Source of the DNA: Acidobacteriota bacterium
GTDB lineage: Bacteria; Acidobacteriota; Vicinamibacteria; Vicinamibacterales; UBA2999
Reading direction: 5' to 3'
Length of the DNA stretch: 64,000 nucleotides
NCBI GenBank assembly: GCA_016789705.1
Contig: JAEUQR010000022.1
Span: 62,001-126,000 of the forward strand
Numbering within the stretch: position 1 is the first letter of the stretch; every line of letters begins with the position of its first letter. Below are positions 9,804 through 19,187 of this stretch, piece by piece. The notes under the pieces were generated by a model. The model was not told the origin of the DNA. It did no database searches and worked only from the letters and a program-made list of their open reading frames with translations. The translations under genes and the position numbers were made by a program.

Positions 9804-11549
9804 ATGCCCCCAACCGACCAGCGCACCGCCGCCCGCCTGACCCTGTCGAAGGAAGTCGGCTACGTGCAGAAGCCGCACGTGGACAAGATGCGGGTCGGGC
9901 TGGCCTTCCCGAACACCTATTTCGTCGGGATGTCGAATCTCGGCTTCCAGACCGTCTACCGGCTCTTCAACGACCACCCTGACACCGTCTGCGAACGGGT
10001 GTTCCTGCCGCCGAAGCAGGAACTGGCCGCGCTCGTTCAGCAGAACGCGCGGCTTGTCACGCTCGAGTCGCAGACCCCGCTGAACGATCTCGACGTGCTG
10101 GCCTTCTCGGTGTCGTTCGAGTGGGACTACACGAACGTGCTGACGATGCTGCGGCTGGCCGGGCTGCCGCTGCGCGCCGCCGATCGCAATCACCGCCATC
10201 CACTCGTCGTGATCGGCGGGGCGGTGACGTTCGTGAACCCCGAGCCGCTGGCGCTCTTCGCCGATGTGATTGCCGCCGGCGAAGGGGAAGTGCTGGTGCC
10301 GTCGCTGCTCGAGGCCGTGTCTGAAGCGACCTCGCGCGCCGACTTGCTGAAGAAGCTCGCCACCCGGCGCGGCTTCTACATCCCGTCGTTCTACGACGTG
10401 CACTACAAGGACGACGGCACGATCGCCGCCTACGTGCCGAAAGAGGGCACCGGCGCGCCGGCGGTCGTGAAGAAGGCGGCCCTCAAGACCACCGACGCGG
10501 TGGATCCGCCGTGCACGTCGATCTTCACGCCCGATACCGAGTTCGGCTCGCGCTTCCTCATCGAGGTGGTGCGCGGCTGCGCGAACCTGTGTCGGTTCTG
10601 CTGGGCGGGCTACAACTACCTGCCCGTGCGGGCGTTTCCGGCCGACCGCATCCTGGAGCTCGCCCAGGCGGCGCGTGCGCACTCGAACCGCGTCGGGCTC
10701 GTGTCGATTGCGCTCTGTGACCATCCGGAGATCGAGCGGATTCTCACGAGCCTCGCGGCGATGGGCTATTCGATCAGCCCGGCGTCGCTCCGGCTCGACG
10801 ACCTCACGCCCGAGATCGTCGGCCTACTGCAGCAGAGCGGCGAGCGCACACTGACGATCGCGCCGGAAACCGGTTCAGACCGCCTCCGCCGCGTGATCAA
10901 CAAGACCGTCACGAACGACGAAATCCTGGAGAAGGCCGAGCTCATCTTCTCGAGTGGCATCGAGAACCTGAAGCTCTACTACATGATCGGCCTGCCCACC
11001 GAGACCGACGAGGATCTCGAGGCGATGCGCGATCAGACGGTGCAGCTGCGCGACATCATGCTGAAGCACGCCCGCGGCCGCGGCCACGCGGGCCGGATCA
11101 TCGGCAGCGTGAACCCGCTCGTGCCGAAGCCCGGCACGAGCTACCAGTGGCTGCCGATGACCGATACCCGCGAGATCGAGCGCAAGATGAAGCGCCTGCA
11201 CGCGCTCGTGGACAACATCGAGCACGTGTACTTCAACATCAAGAGCGAACGGCACTCCTACTATCAGGCGCTCATGTCGCTCGGCGATCGGCGGGTGGCC
11301 CCGGCCATCGAAGCCGCCGAGCGCAACGGCGGCCAGTGGCGCGCGGCCGTGCAGGAGTCGGGCGTGGACGCCGACTTCTATATCTACCGCGATCGCTCGA
11401 ACGACACGATGCTGCCGTGGGACATCATCGACGGCGGCATGAAGGACGCGTTCTTCCGCAACGAACTCGCCAAGGGCCAGCGTGCCGAGTGGACCCTGCC
11501 GCCGAAGCGTCAGCAGGAGAACGCGCGGCTGCTGCCGATGCTGTCGTAA
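9804..11549 (+). CDS. Radical SAM protein with cobalamin-binding-type N-terminal domain
   Basis: The 581-residue protein has a cobalamin-binding-like N-terminal region (from about residue 28, MRVGLAFPNTYFVGMSNLGF). It is followed by a radical SAM core whose 4Fe-4S motif CANLCRFC uses Cys259, Cys263 and Cys266. The architecture resembles the TIGR03960-type family that is often encoded near ribosome or division genes, but I cannot assign a substrate. The ATG at 9804 is the only reasonable start, and it has a hairpin instead of a ribosome-binding site in front. The gene follows ftsZ on the same strand but may have its own promoter. The C-terminal third (from about 430) lacks recognised motifs. 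Confidence 0.85.
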   Translation: MPPTDQRTAARLTLSKEVGYVQKPHVDKMRVGLAFPNTYFVGMSNLGFQTVYRLFNDHPDTVCERVFLPPKQELAALVQQNARLVTLESQTPLNDLDVLAFSVSFEWDYTNVLTMLRLAGLPLRAADRNHRHPLVVIGGAVTFVNPEPLALFADVIAAGEGEVLVPSLLEAVSEATSRADLLKKLATRRGFYIPSFYDVHYKDDGTIAAYVPKEGTGAPAVVKKAALKTTDAVDPPCTSIFTPDTEFGSRFLIEVVRGCANLCRFCWAGYNYLPVRAFPADRILELAQAARAHSNRVGLVSIALCDHPEIERILTSLAAMGYSISPASLRLDDLTPEIVGLLQQSGERTLTIAPETGSDRLRRVINKTVTNDEILEKAELIFSSGIENLKLYYMIGLPTETDEDLEAMRDQTVQLRDIMLKHARGRGHAGRIIGSVNPLVPKPGTSYQWLPMTDTREIERKMKRLHALVDNIEHVYFNIKSERHSYYQALMSLGDRRVAPAIEAAERNGGQWRAAVQESGVDADFYIYRDRSNDTMLPWDIIDGGMKDAFFRNELAKGQRAEWTLPPKRQQENARLLPMLS

Positions 11550-11554
11550 CGGCG

Positions 11555-11896
11555 CTACCAGGGCGGCGGCGCCGACTCGTCGGCGGCGTCGGACGCCTGG
11601 TCGTCCACCGCCTCGGCTTCGAATTTCGCGTAAGCGCTCAGCACCAGATCGCGGATGTGATCCTGCGCCTTCACCTCCGTCATCGGTCTGAGCAGCGCGT
11701 AGCTGCGGCGCTCGCCGTTCACCGAATACTGCCGCGACGGAAACGTGACGTTGCGCCCCGAACCGTTGCGGCGCTCCCAGACGGCGAAACCGAGGAGTTT
11801 CAGGCCGGCGAGCGGCCCCTCGGTGAACTGGAGTTCGGCGTCGGCGAGTTTGCCGACGGGGCTGCCCTTGTCGTTTGGCGTGATCTTGACCAGCAT
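11555..11896 (-). CDS. Small conserved protein, SpoVG-like pattern
   Basis: The 113-residue product is convergent with the radical SAM gene, leaving 5 bases between stops. A GGGAG ribosome-binding site lies about 9 bases before its ATG. The pattern VTFPSR, then a basic RRSYALLRP and a C-terminal helix IRDLVLSAYAKFE, resembles the layout of SpoVG-type nucleic acid-binding proteins (FVAMPSR ... RDIAHPI ... LVLKAY), but identity is low by eye. The last 20 residues are acidic and look disordered. I treat it as a real gene of unproven function; a profile search with SpoVG would settle the resemblance. Confidence 0.65.
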   Translation of the reverse strand: MLVKITPNDKGSPVGKLADAELQFTEGPLAGLKLLGFAVWERRNGSGRNVTFPSRQYSVNGERRSYALLRPMTEVKAQDHIRDLVLSAYAKFEAEAVDDQASDAADESAPPPW

Positions 11897-12072
11897 GCGT
11901 GTGCTCCCGCCGCCCGCGAGATGAGTGGAGCGGCTGTGCCTGTCGCTGGTTCAACCGCCGTGCCGCGTGCCAACGCTGCGGTTTTCCACGATAATTCACG
12001 ACACCCGCGCGCCACGCGCCGGCGCCCGCCGGCGCCGGTGTCAACCGCGGTTGCCGTCCGGCGCTCGCCCGC

Positions 12073-12867
12073 ATGACACTACCGATGCCGCTCCCCACGC
12101 CGCCGCCCGATTTCCGCTGGACCGAGGAGCCCTGGGGGCCGATGTTGCGCTGCCGGGCCCTCGACGCCGTCGTGCAACACGGGTTCACATCCAGGCAACT
12201 GCAGTTGCGGCCCGGCGAGCGGGCGGGTGACGCGTGGGCCAGCGCCGCCGCCTCCGTGGGTTGCGCGGTGCCGCGCATCGGCCGCGTGCGTCAGGTGCAC
12301 GGCGCCGTCGTGCGCGTGGTGCGTGCCGGGGAGCTCGACCAGCCGATCCCTGATGCCGACGCCGCCGTGACGTGCGACCCCGGCACCGCCGTGGCCGTCG
12401 TTGCGGCCGACTGCGTGCCGATCCTGCTCGCCGACCCCGTCACCGGCGCCGTGGCCGCTGCGCATGCGGGCTGGCGTGGAACGGCCGCCGGTCTCGCCGG
12501 CCTCACCGTGGCCACGCTCACGCGCGAGTGGGGCGTCGCGCCGGCGTCGCTCATCGCCGCCATCGGCCCGAGCATCGGCGCCTGCTGCTACGAAGTGGGC
12601 GAGGAGCTGCTGCGCGCGTTCGAGGAGGCGGGGCATTCGTCGATCGACCGGGCCGAGTGGTTCTCACGCGATGCCGCCGGGCGGCTGCGCCTCGATCTGT
12701 GGCGCGCAAACGCCGACCAGCTCGTGCATGCCGGACTTCTACCCCCGAACATCCACGTCGCGAGCCTCTGCACGCAGACCCATCGCGACGTGTTCGAGTC
12801 GTTCCGCGCGGAGGGCGCCCAGGCCGGGCGGATGGCCGCTATCGTGGTGGCGCCGCCGCGCCGGTGA
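12073..12867 (+). CDS. pgeF: PgeF-type peptidoglycan editing factor (YfiH/laccase-domain family)
   Basis: Members of this family (formerly called multicopper polyphenol oxidases) remove misincorporated L-Ser from peptidoglycan precursors; some also act as purine nucleoside phosphorylases. The 264-residue protein has the family signature set: RQVHG, ADCVPILLAD, AAAHAGWRGT, GPSIGACCYEVG and the terminal SLCTQTH, supplying the His/Cys zinc site. There is a GATAAT hexamer at 11990-11995 that could serve as a -10 box about 78 bases upstream. It is convergent with the zinc-ribbon gene, with 4 bases between stops. No classical copper-oxidase motif is present, so the old laccase label should not be used. 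Confidence 0.9.
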   Translation: MTLPMPLPTPPPDFRWTEEPWGPMLRCRALDAVVQHGFTSRQLQLRPGERAGDAWASAAASVGCAVPRIGRVRQVHGAVVRVVRAGELDQPIPDADAAVTCDPGTAVAVVAADCVPILLADPVTGAVAAAHAGWRGTAAGLAGLTVATLTREWGVAPASLIAAIGPSIGACCYEVGEELLRAFEEAGHSSIDRAEWFSRDAAGRLRLDLWRANADQLVHAGLLPPNIHVASLCTQTHRDVFESFRAEGAQAGRMAAIVVAPPRR

Positions 12868-12871
12868 GCGG

Positions 12872-13621
12872 CTACGAGGCCGGTGTCGGCTCGGCCGGGG
12901 CGTCGTCGGTCTTCGGCGGCGCGATCCAGTAGAGGATGCGCACGCAGCTCTCGCACTGAATCACCTGGTCGCCGGCCCGCACCTGGTTGTAGAGGTGCGG
13001 CCGCAGCCGCACGCGGCAGGCCTCGCAGAGCCCGTCGACGACGCGCGCGATGCCGGTGCCCTTGCGCTGCTTCGCCACGGTCTCGTAGGTGGAGAGCAGC
13101 CGGGCGTCGATGGTCTTCGCCACCTCGCCCCGCCCGGCGAGCAGCGTGGCCAGCTCCGCTGATGCCGTGGCGGCGTCGGCCTCGAGGGCGCGCTTCTCGG
13201 CCGCGACGCGCGTCTTCTCGGCCGCCAGCGTCGCTTCGGCCGCCTTCACGACCGCCGCGCGTTCGTCGATCTCGAGCATGCGGCCGATTTCGAGTTCCTC
13301 GACGCGCTGCTGCTCGGCGGAGAAGGTCGCAATCTCGTGCTGGAGGGCGTGGAACTGCTTGTTGTCCTTCGCCTGCATCAACTGGTCTTTGTACTTCGAG
13401 ACCTTCTGCTCGGCGGCGGACGCTTCGCGTTCGAGTTCGCGGCGCGCGGCCTGTGATTCGGCGAGCGCAGCCTTCGCCTTGTCGAGTGCCTGTGTGGCGC
13501 CGGCGAGCGTCGCATCGAGCGCGGCCACCTTCACGGGCGCGTCGGCGAGCCGGCGGCGCGCCGCCTCAGCCCGCGTGTCCAGATCCTGCAGGGCGATGAG
13601 GGCGTCGAGGGCGGGAAGCAT
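12872..13621 (-). CDS. Coiled-coil protein with C-terminal C4 zinc ribbon
   Basis: The 249-residue product has a long Ala/Glu/Lys-rich coiled coil (about residues 5-185) and a C-terminal zinc ribbon, CEACRVRLRP followed some 20 residues later by CESC. This is the architecture of the widespread C4-type zinc ribbon family (DUF164), thought to act as nucleic-acid or protein adaptors; the exact role is unknown. The start ATG at 13621 is preferred over a frame extension to 13663 because homologous sequence begins at LPALDALIALQDLD. A TATGCT hexamer lies 8 bases before that ATG, compatible with a leaderless message. Confidence 0.85.
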   Translation of the reverse strand: MLPALDALIALQDLDTRAEAARRRLADAPVKVAALDATLAGATQALDKAKAALAESQAARRELEREASAAEQKVSKYKDQLMQAKDNKQFHALQHEIATFSAEQQRVEELEIGRMLEIDERAAVVKAAEATLAAEKTRVAAEKRALEADAATASAELATLLAGRGEVAKTIDARLLSTYETVAKQRKGTGIARVVDGLCEACRVRLRPHLYNQVRAGDQVIQCESCVRILYWIAPPKTDDAPAEPTPAS

Positions 13622-13665
13622 CGGCGACAAGCATATCCCACTGCCCGAGACCCGCGCCTTCACGG

Positions 13666-13671
13666 TAGAAT
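13666..13671 (+). promoter_or_regulatory. Candidate -10 box for the hutHGUF operon
   Basis: TAGAAT sits 63 bases before the hutH GTG in the 113-base divergent gap. No convincing -35 is visible at 16-18 bases upstream, so an activator or an alternative sigma factor could be required. I see no inverted repeat typical of a HutC operator here. Confidence 0.35.
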
Positions 13672-13734
13672 TCGGCGCGCGGGCGGCCCGTGGGCCCGCC
13701 CCACTCGCCTTCCCCTCGTTCGAGAGGCTGTTTC

Positions 13735-15294
13735 GTGCGCATCGAGACTCTGTCGGCCGGCTCCACGCCCCTGGCCACCTGGCGAGCCATCTATTTCGGA
13801 GCTGGCGCGACGCTCGATATTGCGGCGCGGCCGCGGGTCGAGGCCGGGGCCCGCGTGATCGACGCCGTCGTGGCGGCCGGCGCCCCTGTCTACGGCGTGA
13901 ACACGGGATTCGGCAAGCTGGCCTCGGTCCGGATCGACGCCCACGACCTCACCGCGTTGCAGCGCAACATCGTGCTGTCGCACTGCGTGGGCGTCGGCGA
14001 CGCGCTGCCGGTCGCGGTCACGCGCCTGATGATGGCGCTCAAGCTCGCGAGTCTCGCGCAGGGCGCGAGCGGCATCCGGTGGTCCACGCTCGAAGCGCTC
14101 GGCGCGTGCCTCGCGAACGGCCTCGTGCCGGTGGTGCCGGCGCAGGGGTCGGTCGGGGCCTCCGGCGATCTCGCGCCGCTCGCGCACATGGCCGCGGCGC
14201 TCCTCGGCGTGGGCGCATTCGACGTGCGCGGCACGCGGGTGCCGGCGGCCGCGGCGCTCGCGGCGGCTGGTCTTGCGCCCGTCGTGCTCGGGCCGAAGGA
14301 GGGGCTGGCGCTCCTGAACGGCACGCAGGCCTCGACGGCGCTCGCGCTCGCCGGCCTCTTCGAGACCGAGCGCGTGTTCCAGGCGGCGCTCGTGACCGGC
14401 GCCCTCACGACCGACGCCGCCAAGGGGTCGGATGGCCCCTTCGACCCGCGCATCCAGGCGCTGCGCGGCCAGCCGGGCCAGATCGATGCCGCCCGGGCGC
14501 TCGCCGCCCTCATGCAGGGCAGCGCGATCCGGCAGTCGCACCTCGTGGGCGACTCGCGCGTGCAGGATCCGTACTGCGTGCGCTGCCAGCCGCAGGTGAT
14601 GGGCGCGTGCCTCGATCTGCTGCGCCAGGCCGCACGCACACTCGCCATCGAAGCGAACGGCGTCTCCGATAATCCGCTCGTCTTCACCGACACCGGCGAG
14701 GTCATCTCCGGCGGCAACTTCCACGCCGAGCCGGTCGCGTTCGCCGCCGACATGATCGCGCTCGCGCTCTGCGAGATCGGGTCGATCGCCGAACGGCGCA
14801 TCGCGATGATCGTCGACCCGGCGCTGTCAGGCCTTCCGGCGTTCCTCACGCCGTCGCCGGGGCTCAATTCCGGCCTGATGATGGCGCAGGTGACGGCCGC
14901 CGCCCTCGTGAGTGAGAACAAGCAGCGCGCCTATCCTGCCAGCGTGGATTCGATTCCCACCTCGGCCAACCAGGAAGATCACGTGTCGATGGCGACACAC
15001 GGCGCGCGCCGCCTGCTCGGCATGGCCGCCAACGCCGCCGCCGTCATCGGCATCGAACTCATCGCCGCGGCGCAGGGCTGCCACTTCCACGCGCCGCTCG
15101 CCTCGAGCGATCGGCTTGAACGCGCCATCGCGCTCTTGCGCACGGGGGTCGCGCCGCTCGGCCACGATCGGTACCTCGCGGACGATCTACGGTTCGCCGC
15201 CGCGCTCGTGACCTCCGGGCGGCTCGCCGAGGCGGTCGGCGCCGCGGATCTCCCGACCGTCGACGCCGACGGCCCGGCCGGAGCGCGCGGATGA
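13735..15294 (+). CDS. hutH: HutH, histidine ammonia-lyase
   Basis: HutH removes ammonia from L-histidine to give urocanate, the first step of histidine breakdown. The 519-residue protein carries the autocatalytic MIO triad Ala142-Ser143-Gly144 in [22 protein letters not shown] lies near the N-terminus, [14 protein letters not shown] and SDNPLVF in the middle, and [10 protein letters not shown]-type residues ([11 protein letters not shown]) near 410. The GTG at 13735 is preceded by a GAGAGG ribosome-binding site at 13722-13727. An earlier in-frame start at 13690 would add a Pro/Ser-rich tail not typical of the family. The stop overlaps hutG (ATGA). Confidence 0.96.
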   Translation: MRIETLSAGSTPLATWRAIYFGAGATLDIAARPRVEAGARVIDAVVAAGAPVYGVNTGFGKLASVRIDAHDLTALQRNIVLSHCVGVGDALPVAVTRLMMALKLASLAQGASGIRWSTLEALGACLANGLVPVVPAQGSVGASGDLAPLAHMAAALLGVGAFDVRGTRVPAAAALAAAGLAPVVLGPKEGLALLNGTQASTALALAGLFETERVFQAALVTGALTTDAAKGSDGPFDPRIQALRGQPGQIDAARALAALMQGSAIRQSHLVGDSRVQDPYCVRCQPQVMGACLDLLRQAARTLAIEANGVSDNPLVFTDTGEVISGGNFHAEPVAFAADMIALALCEIGSIAERRIAMIVDPALSGLPAFLTPSPGLNSGLMMAQVTAAALVSENKQRAYPASVDSIPTSANQEDHVSMATHGARRLLGMAANAAAVIGIELIAAAQGCHFHAPLASSDRLERAIALLRTGVAPLGHDRYLADDLRFAAALVTSGRLAEAVGAADLPTVDADGPAGARG

Positions 15295-16145
15295 CCACGC
15301 ACGACTGGCTCACCGTCCGCCAAGGTGCGGCGCCCCTCCTCGTGAGCCTGCCGCACACGGGCACCGTGCTGCCGCCCGACGTGGAAGCCCGTGTCGTGTC
15401 ACCGTGGCTGGCGCGCAAGGACGTGGACTGGTGGATCGATCGCCTGTACGCCTTCGCGGCGGATCTCGACGCCACTATCGTCCACACCGCCATCTCGCGC
15501 ACGGCCATCGACGTGAACCGCGATCCGAGTGGGGTCTCGCTCTATCCGGGGCAGGCCACGACGGGTCTGTGTCCCACCGAGACCTTCGACGGCGAGCCGC
15601 TTTACCCTTCGGGTGACGCGCCCACCGTGCGCGACATGGCCGAGCGGCGCCGCCGCTACTTCGCGCCGTACCACGCAGCGCTCGAGGCGCAGATCGCGCG
15701 GCTCATGGCCCGGCATCCGCGCATCGTGCTCTACGACTGCCACTCGATCCGCTCGGTGGTGCCGCGGCTCTTCGACGGCGAACTGCCGCAGTTCAACATC
15801 GGCACGAACGACGGCGCGAGCTGCGACTGGACGCTCACGCGCGCCGTCGAACGGGACTGCGACCGTGCCGGGCTGACGCGGGTGACGAACGGCCGCTTCA
15901 AGGGCGGTTACATCACGCGCCACTACGGACGTCCCGAGGCCGGCGTGCATGCGATCCAGATGGAACTCGCCTGCCGTGGCTACATGGACGAACCGGCGGA
16001 CGTCCACGAAGGGAACTGGCCTACGCCGTATGCCGAGGCCCGGGCCGCGCGCCTCCGCTCCACGCTCGCTGGCGTGCTCGAAGGTGTCGTGTCGTGGGCG
16101 GTCGAAGGCCCGGACGAAGCGGCGCCAGACACAGGGGTCTTATGA
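15291..16145 (+). CDS. hutG: HutG, N-formylglutamate deformylase
   Basis: HutG hydrolyses N-formyl-L-glutamate to glutamate and formate, the last step of the five-step (HutF) histidine route. The 284-residue product contains [14 protein letters not shown] near the N-terminus, [28 protein letters not shown] and the region [13 protein letters not shown], all typical of N-formylglutamate amidohydrolases. It starts in an ATGA overlap with hutH and ends in an ATGA overlap with hutU, indicating translational coupling. Together with hutF downstream it shows that the formylglutamate branch is used rather than direct formiminoglutamase cleavage. Confidence 0.94.
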   Translation: MTTHDWLTVRQGAAPLLVSLPHTGTVLPPDVEARVVSPWLARKDVDWWIDRLYAFAADLDATIVHTAISRTAIDVNRDPSGVSLYPGQATTGLCPTETFDGEPLYPSGDAPTVRDMAERRRRYFAPYHAALEAQIARLMARHPRIVLYDCHSIRSVVPRLFDGELPQFNIGTNDGASCDWTLTRAVERDCDRAGLTRVTNGRFKGGYITRHYGRPEAGVHAIQMELACRGYMDEPADVHEGNWPTPYAEARAARLRSTLAGVLEGVVSWAVEGPDEAAPDTGVL

Positions 16146-17791
16146 GTCGAGTGATCCGCGCCCGGAGGGGCACCACGCGCACCGCGAAGAGCTGGCTGAC
16201 CGAAGCGCCGCTGCGGATGCTCATGAACAACCTCGATCCCGACGTCGCCGAGCGGCCCGAGGACCTCGTGGTCTACGGCGGCATCGGCAAGGCCGCCCGC
16301 AACTGGGCCGCTTTCGATCGCATCGTCGAGACGCTCACGGCGCTCGGCGACGACGAGACGCTGCTCGTGCAGTCGGGCAAGCCGGTGGGCGTCTTCCGCA
16401 CGCACCGCGACGCGCCGCGTGTGCTCATCGCCAACTCGAACCTGGTGCCGCACTGGGCCACGTGGGAGCACTTCCACGCGCTCGATCGCCTCGGGCTGAT
16501 GATGTACGGCCAGATGACGGCCGGCTCGTGGATCTACATCGGCAGTCAGGGCATCGTGCAGGGCACCTACGAGACGTTCGTCGAGATGGGGCGCCAGCAC
16601 TACGGCGGTGAGCTCGCCGGCCGCTGGATTCTCACCGCCGGTCTCGGCGGCATGGGCGGCGCGCAGCCGCTGGCCGCGACGATGGCCGGGGCGTCGTGCC
16701 TCGCGGTCGAGTGTCAGCAGAGCCGCATCGACATGCGCCTGCGCACCGGCTACGTGGACCAGCAGGCCGCCACGCTCGACGAGGCGCTCGCGATGATCGA
16801 CGAGAGCTGCCGGGCGCGGCGTCCGCGCTCGATTGCGCTCCTCGGCAATGCCGCCGACGTCTTTCCCGCCATCTTCAGGCGTGGCGTGCGGCCGGACGCG
16901 GTGACCGACCAGACCTCCGCGCACGATCCGGTCAACGGCTACCTGCCGCAGGGCTGGACGGTGGAGCAGTGGGTCGAACGTCGCGTGAGCGATCCTGCCG
17001 GCACGGCGCAGGCGGCGAAACGATCAATGGCCGTGCACGTGGAGGCCATGCTCGCCTTCAGCGATGCCGGCGTGCCGACCTTCGACTACGGCAACAACAT
17101 CCGTCAGATGGCGAAGGAGGAGGGTGTGGCCCGTGCCTTTGCCTTCCCGGGCTTCGTGCCGGCCTACATCCGGCCGCTTTTCTGCCGCGGCGTGGGGCCG
17201 TTCCGCTGGGTGGCGCTTTCTGGTGATCCCGACGACATCCGCGTGACCGACGACTGTGTGAAGCGGCTGATGCCCGACGACCGGCACCTGCACCGCTGGC
17301 TCGACATGGCGCGCGAACGGATCCACTTCCAGGGCCTGCCGGCGCGCATCTGCTGGGTGGGCCTCGGCGACCGGCATCGCCTGGGCCTCGCCTTCAACGA
17401 ACTCGTGCGCAGCGGCGCCGTGAAGGCGCCGATCGTCATCGGGCGCGACCATCTGGACTCGGGCTCCGTGGCCTCTCCGAACCGCGAGACGGAAGCCATG
17501 AAGGACGGCTCCGACGCCGTCTCCGACTGGCCGCTCCTGAACGCGCTGCTCAATACCGCGTCCGGCGCCACGTGGGTGTCGCTGCATCACGGCGGCGGCG
17601 TGGGCATGGGCTTCTCGCAGCATTCGGGCGTCGTCATCGTCTGCGACGGCACCGCCGAAGCCGACGCGCGCATCGGCCGCGTGCTCTGGAACGATCCGGC
17701 CACCGGCGTGATGCGCCACGCCGATGCCGGTTACGACGAGGCCATCACCTGCGCGAAGACACACGGCCTCCACCTGCCGATGATCGACTGA
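16142..17791 (+). CDS. hutU: HutU, urocanate hydratase
   Basis: Urocanase uses tightly bound NAD+ as an electrophile to convert urocanate to imidazolone propionate. The 549-residue length is normal. Typical segments are [21 protein letters not shown] near residue 25, [13 protein letters not shown], the NAD-binding [25 protein letters not shown], and GNNIRQMA. The ATG at 16142 overlaps the hutG stop by four bases; a start further upstream at 16094 would run within hutG and has no support. hutF begins one base after the stop. Confidence 0.97.
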   Translation: MSRVIRARRGTTRTAKSWLTEAPLRMLMNNLDPDVAERPEDLVVYGGIGKAARNWAAFDRIVETLTALGDDETLLVQSGKPVGVFRTHRDAPRVLIANSNLVPHWATWEHFHALDRLGLMMYGQMTAGSWIYIGSQGIVQGTYETFVEMGRQHYGGELAGRWILTAGLGGMGGAQPLAATMAGASCLAVECQQSRIDMRLRTGYVDQQAATLDEALAMIDESCRARRPRSIALLGNAADVFPAIFRRGVRPDAVTDQTSAHDPVNGYLPQGWTVEQWVERRVSDPAGTAQAAKRSMAVHVEAMLAFSDAGVPTFDYGNNIRQMAKEEGVARAFAFPGFVPAYIRPLFCRGVGPFRWVALSGDPDDIRVTDDCVKRLMPDDRHLHRWLDMARERIHFQGLPARICWVGLGDRHRLGLAFNELVRSGAVKAPIVIGRDHLDSGSVASPNRETEAMKDGSDAVSDWPLLNALLNTASGATWVSLHHGGGVGMGFSQHSGVVIVCDGTAEADARIGRVLWNDPATGVMRHADAGYDEAITCAKTHGLHLPMID

Positions 17792-17792
17792 C

Positions 17793-19187
17793 ATGGCGGC
17801 CGGAGCCCTGCACGCCAGTGACGCACTCCTGCCCACGGGCTGGGCACGCGACGTCGTCATCGAGTGGGACGCCGCCGGCCGCATAACCTGGGTCAGACCC
17901 CATTCTGGGTGGAGCCAGACTTCCGGGGTGGCACGTGCCGCCGGGCCCGTGCTGCCGGGGATGCCGAATCTGCATTCGCACGCGTTTCAGCGCGCGTTTG
18001 CCGGGCTCGCGGAGTTCCGTGGCTCGTCGGACGACAGCTTCTGGAGCTGGCGCGACCGCATGTACCGCGTGGCGAACGCGGTCACGCCCGAGGACCTCGA
18101 CACGATTGCGACACATCTCTTCGTCGAGATGCTCGAGGCCGGCTATACGTCGGTGTGTGAGTTCCATTACCTGCATCACGACGTCGACGGCCGGCCCTAC
18201 GCCGACCGGGCCACGCTCGCGCGCGCGATCGTGCGCGCGGCCGACCGTGCCGGCATCGGCCTCACGATGCTGCCGGTGTTGTACCAGCAGAGCGGCTTCG
18301 GCGGCGCGCCGCCCACCGACGGACAGCGCCGGTTCATCAACCGCACCGACGCGCTGCTCGATCTCGTGCGGGCGCTGCGCGTCGCGCATGGCGACATGGT
18401 GCGGGTCGGCCTGGCGCTGCACTCGCTGCGTGCAGTGACGCCAGAGGCCATGCGCGACGCGCTTGCCGGGCTCGCCACCATCGACCCGTTCGCGCCCATC
18501 CACGTGCATGTCGCCGAGCAGATGCGGGAAGTGGAAGACTGCGTGGCGTGGAGCGGGCAGCGTCCCGTGGCGTGGCTGCTCGACCACGCACCGGTGGACG
18601 CCCGCTGGTGCCTCGTGCATGCGACACACATGCTCGACGACGAAGCGGCCCGCGCCGCCGCGACCGGCGCCGTGGCCGGCCTGTGCCCGACGACCGAAGC
18701 GAATCTCGGCGACGGCATCTTCGGGTTCCCGCGCTGGGGCGAGGGACGCTGGGGCGTGGGCTCCGACAGCCACATCACCGTGAACGCGGCCGATGAACTG
18801 CGGATGCTCGAGTACTCGCAGCGTCTGGCGACCCATCGCCGCAACGTCGCGGCCACGCCACGCGAGCCTCACGTCGCCACGGCGCTCACCCTCGCCGCCG
18901 CGGCCGGTGGCGCGGCGGCCTCCGGCCGCCCGATTGGCGCCCTTGCGCCCGGTGCGCGCGCGGACTTCGTCGTGCTCGACGCGCGGCATCCGGCCATTGC
19001 CGACCTGCCGGCGCCGGCGGCGCTCGACGCGCACGTTTTCGCCAGCGGCCGCGGTCGCGCCATCGCCACGGTGGTCGTCGGTGGCCGCACGGTGGTTGCC
19101 GGTGGCCGGCATCCCCTGCGCGACGACGCGGCCAGCGCGTTCGTGAGGGTGCGCGCGCTCCTCGCGGCACGGACCCCGGCCCCGTGA
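17793..19187 (+). CDS. hutF: HutF, formimidoylglutamate deiminase
   Basis: HutF is an amidohydrolase-superfamily metalloenzyme that deiminates N-formimino-L-glutamate to N-formylglutamate, which HutG then cleaves. The 464-residue protein shows the metal motif NLHSHAFQRA near residue 61, WSWRDRMYR, FHYLHHD, HVHVAEQ, and the later VGSDSHITVN. One oddity is a near-palindromic stretch GGGTCAGACCC at 17890-17900 within codons for ITWVRPHSGWSQTSG. This region, between the first beta strands and the PGMPNLHSH metal loop, looks longer than usual and may be an in-frame insertion of an interspersed repeat. The frame is intact, so the enzyme is probably functional. Confidence 0.93.
   Translation: MAAGALHASDALLPTGWARDVVIEWDAAGRITWVRPHSGWSQTSGVARAAGPVLPGMPNLHSHAFQRAFAGLAEFRGSSDDSFWSWRDRMYRVANAVTPEDLDTIATHLFVEMLEAGYTSVCEFHYLHHDVDGRPYADRATLARAIVRAADRAGIGLTMLPVLYQQSGFGGAPPTDGQRRFINRTDALLDLVRALRVAHGDMVRVGLALHSLRAVTPEAMRDALAGLATIDPFAPIHVHVAEQMREVEDCVAWSGQRPVAWLLDHAPVDARWCLVHATHMLDDEAARAAATGAVAGLCPTTEANLGDGIFGFPRWGEGRWGVGSDSHITVNAADELRMLEYSQRLATHRRNVAATPREPHVATALTLAAAAGGAAASGRPIGALAPGARADFVVLDARHPAIADLPAPAALDAHVFASGRGRAIATVVVGGRTVVAGGRHPLRDDAASAFVRVRALLAARTPAP
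17888..17911. repeat. Palindromic GGGTCAGACCC motif inside hutF
   Basis: GGGTCAGACCC (17890-17900) is an exact 5+1+5 palindrome, flanked by a second CTGGG. It resembles the GGGGTCTG/CAGACCCC core of the intergenic element at 44.4 kb. It is translated in frame within hutF. Relation to that element is inference from the short shared core. Confidence 0.4.

Noticed and set aside
12073-12867. Multicopper laccase call for the pgeF product
   Set aside because: The copper-oxidase HxH and HCH motifs are absent. The motifs match the YfiH/PgeF zinc family.
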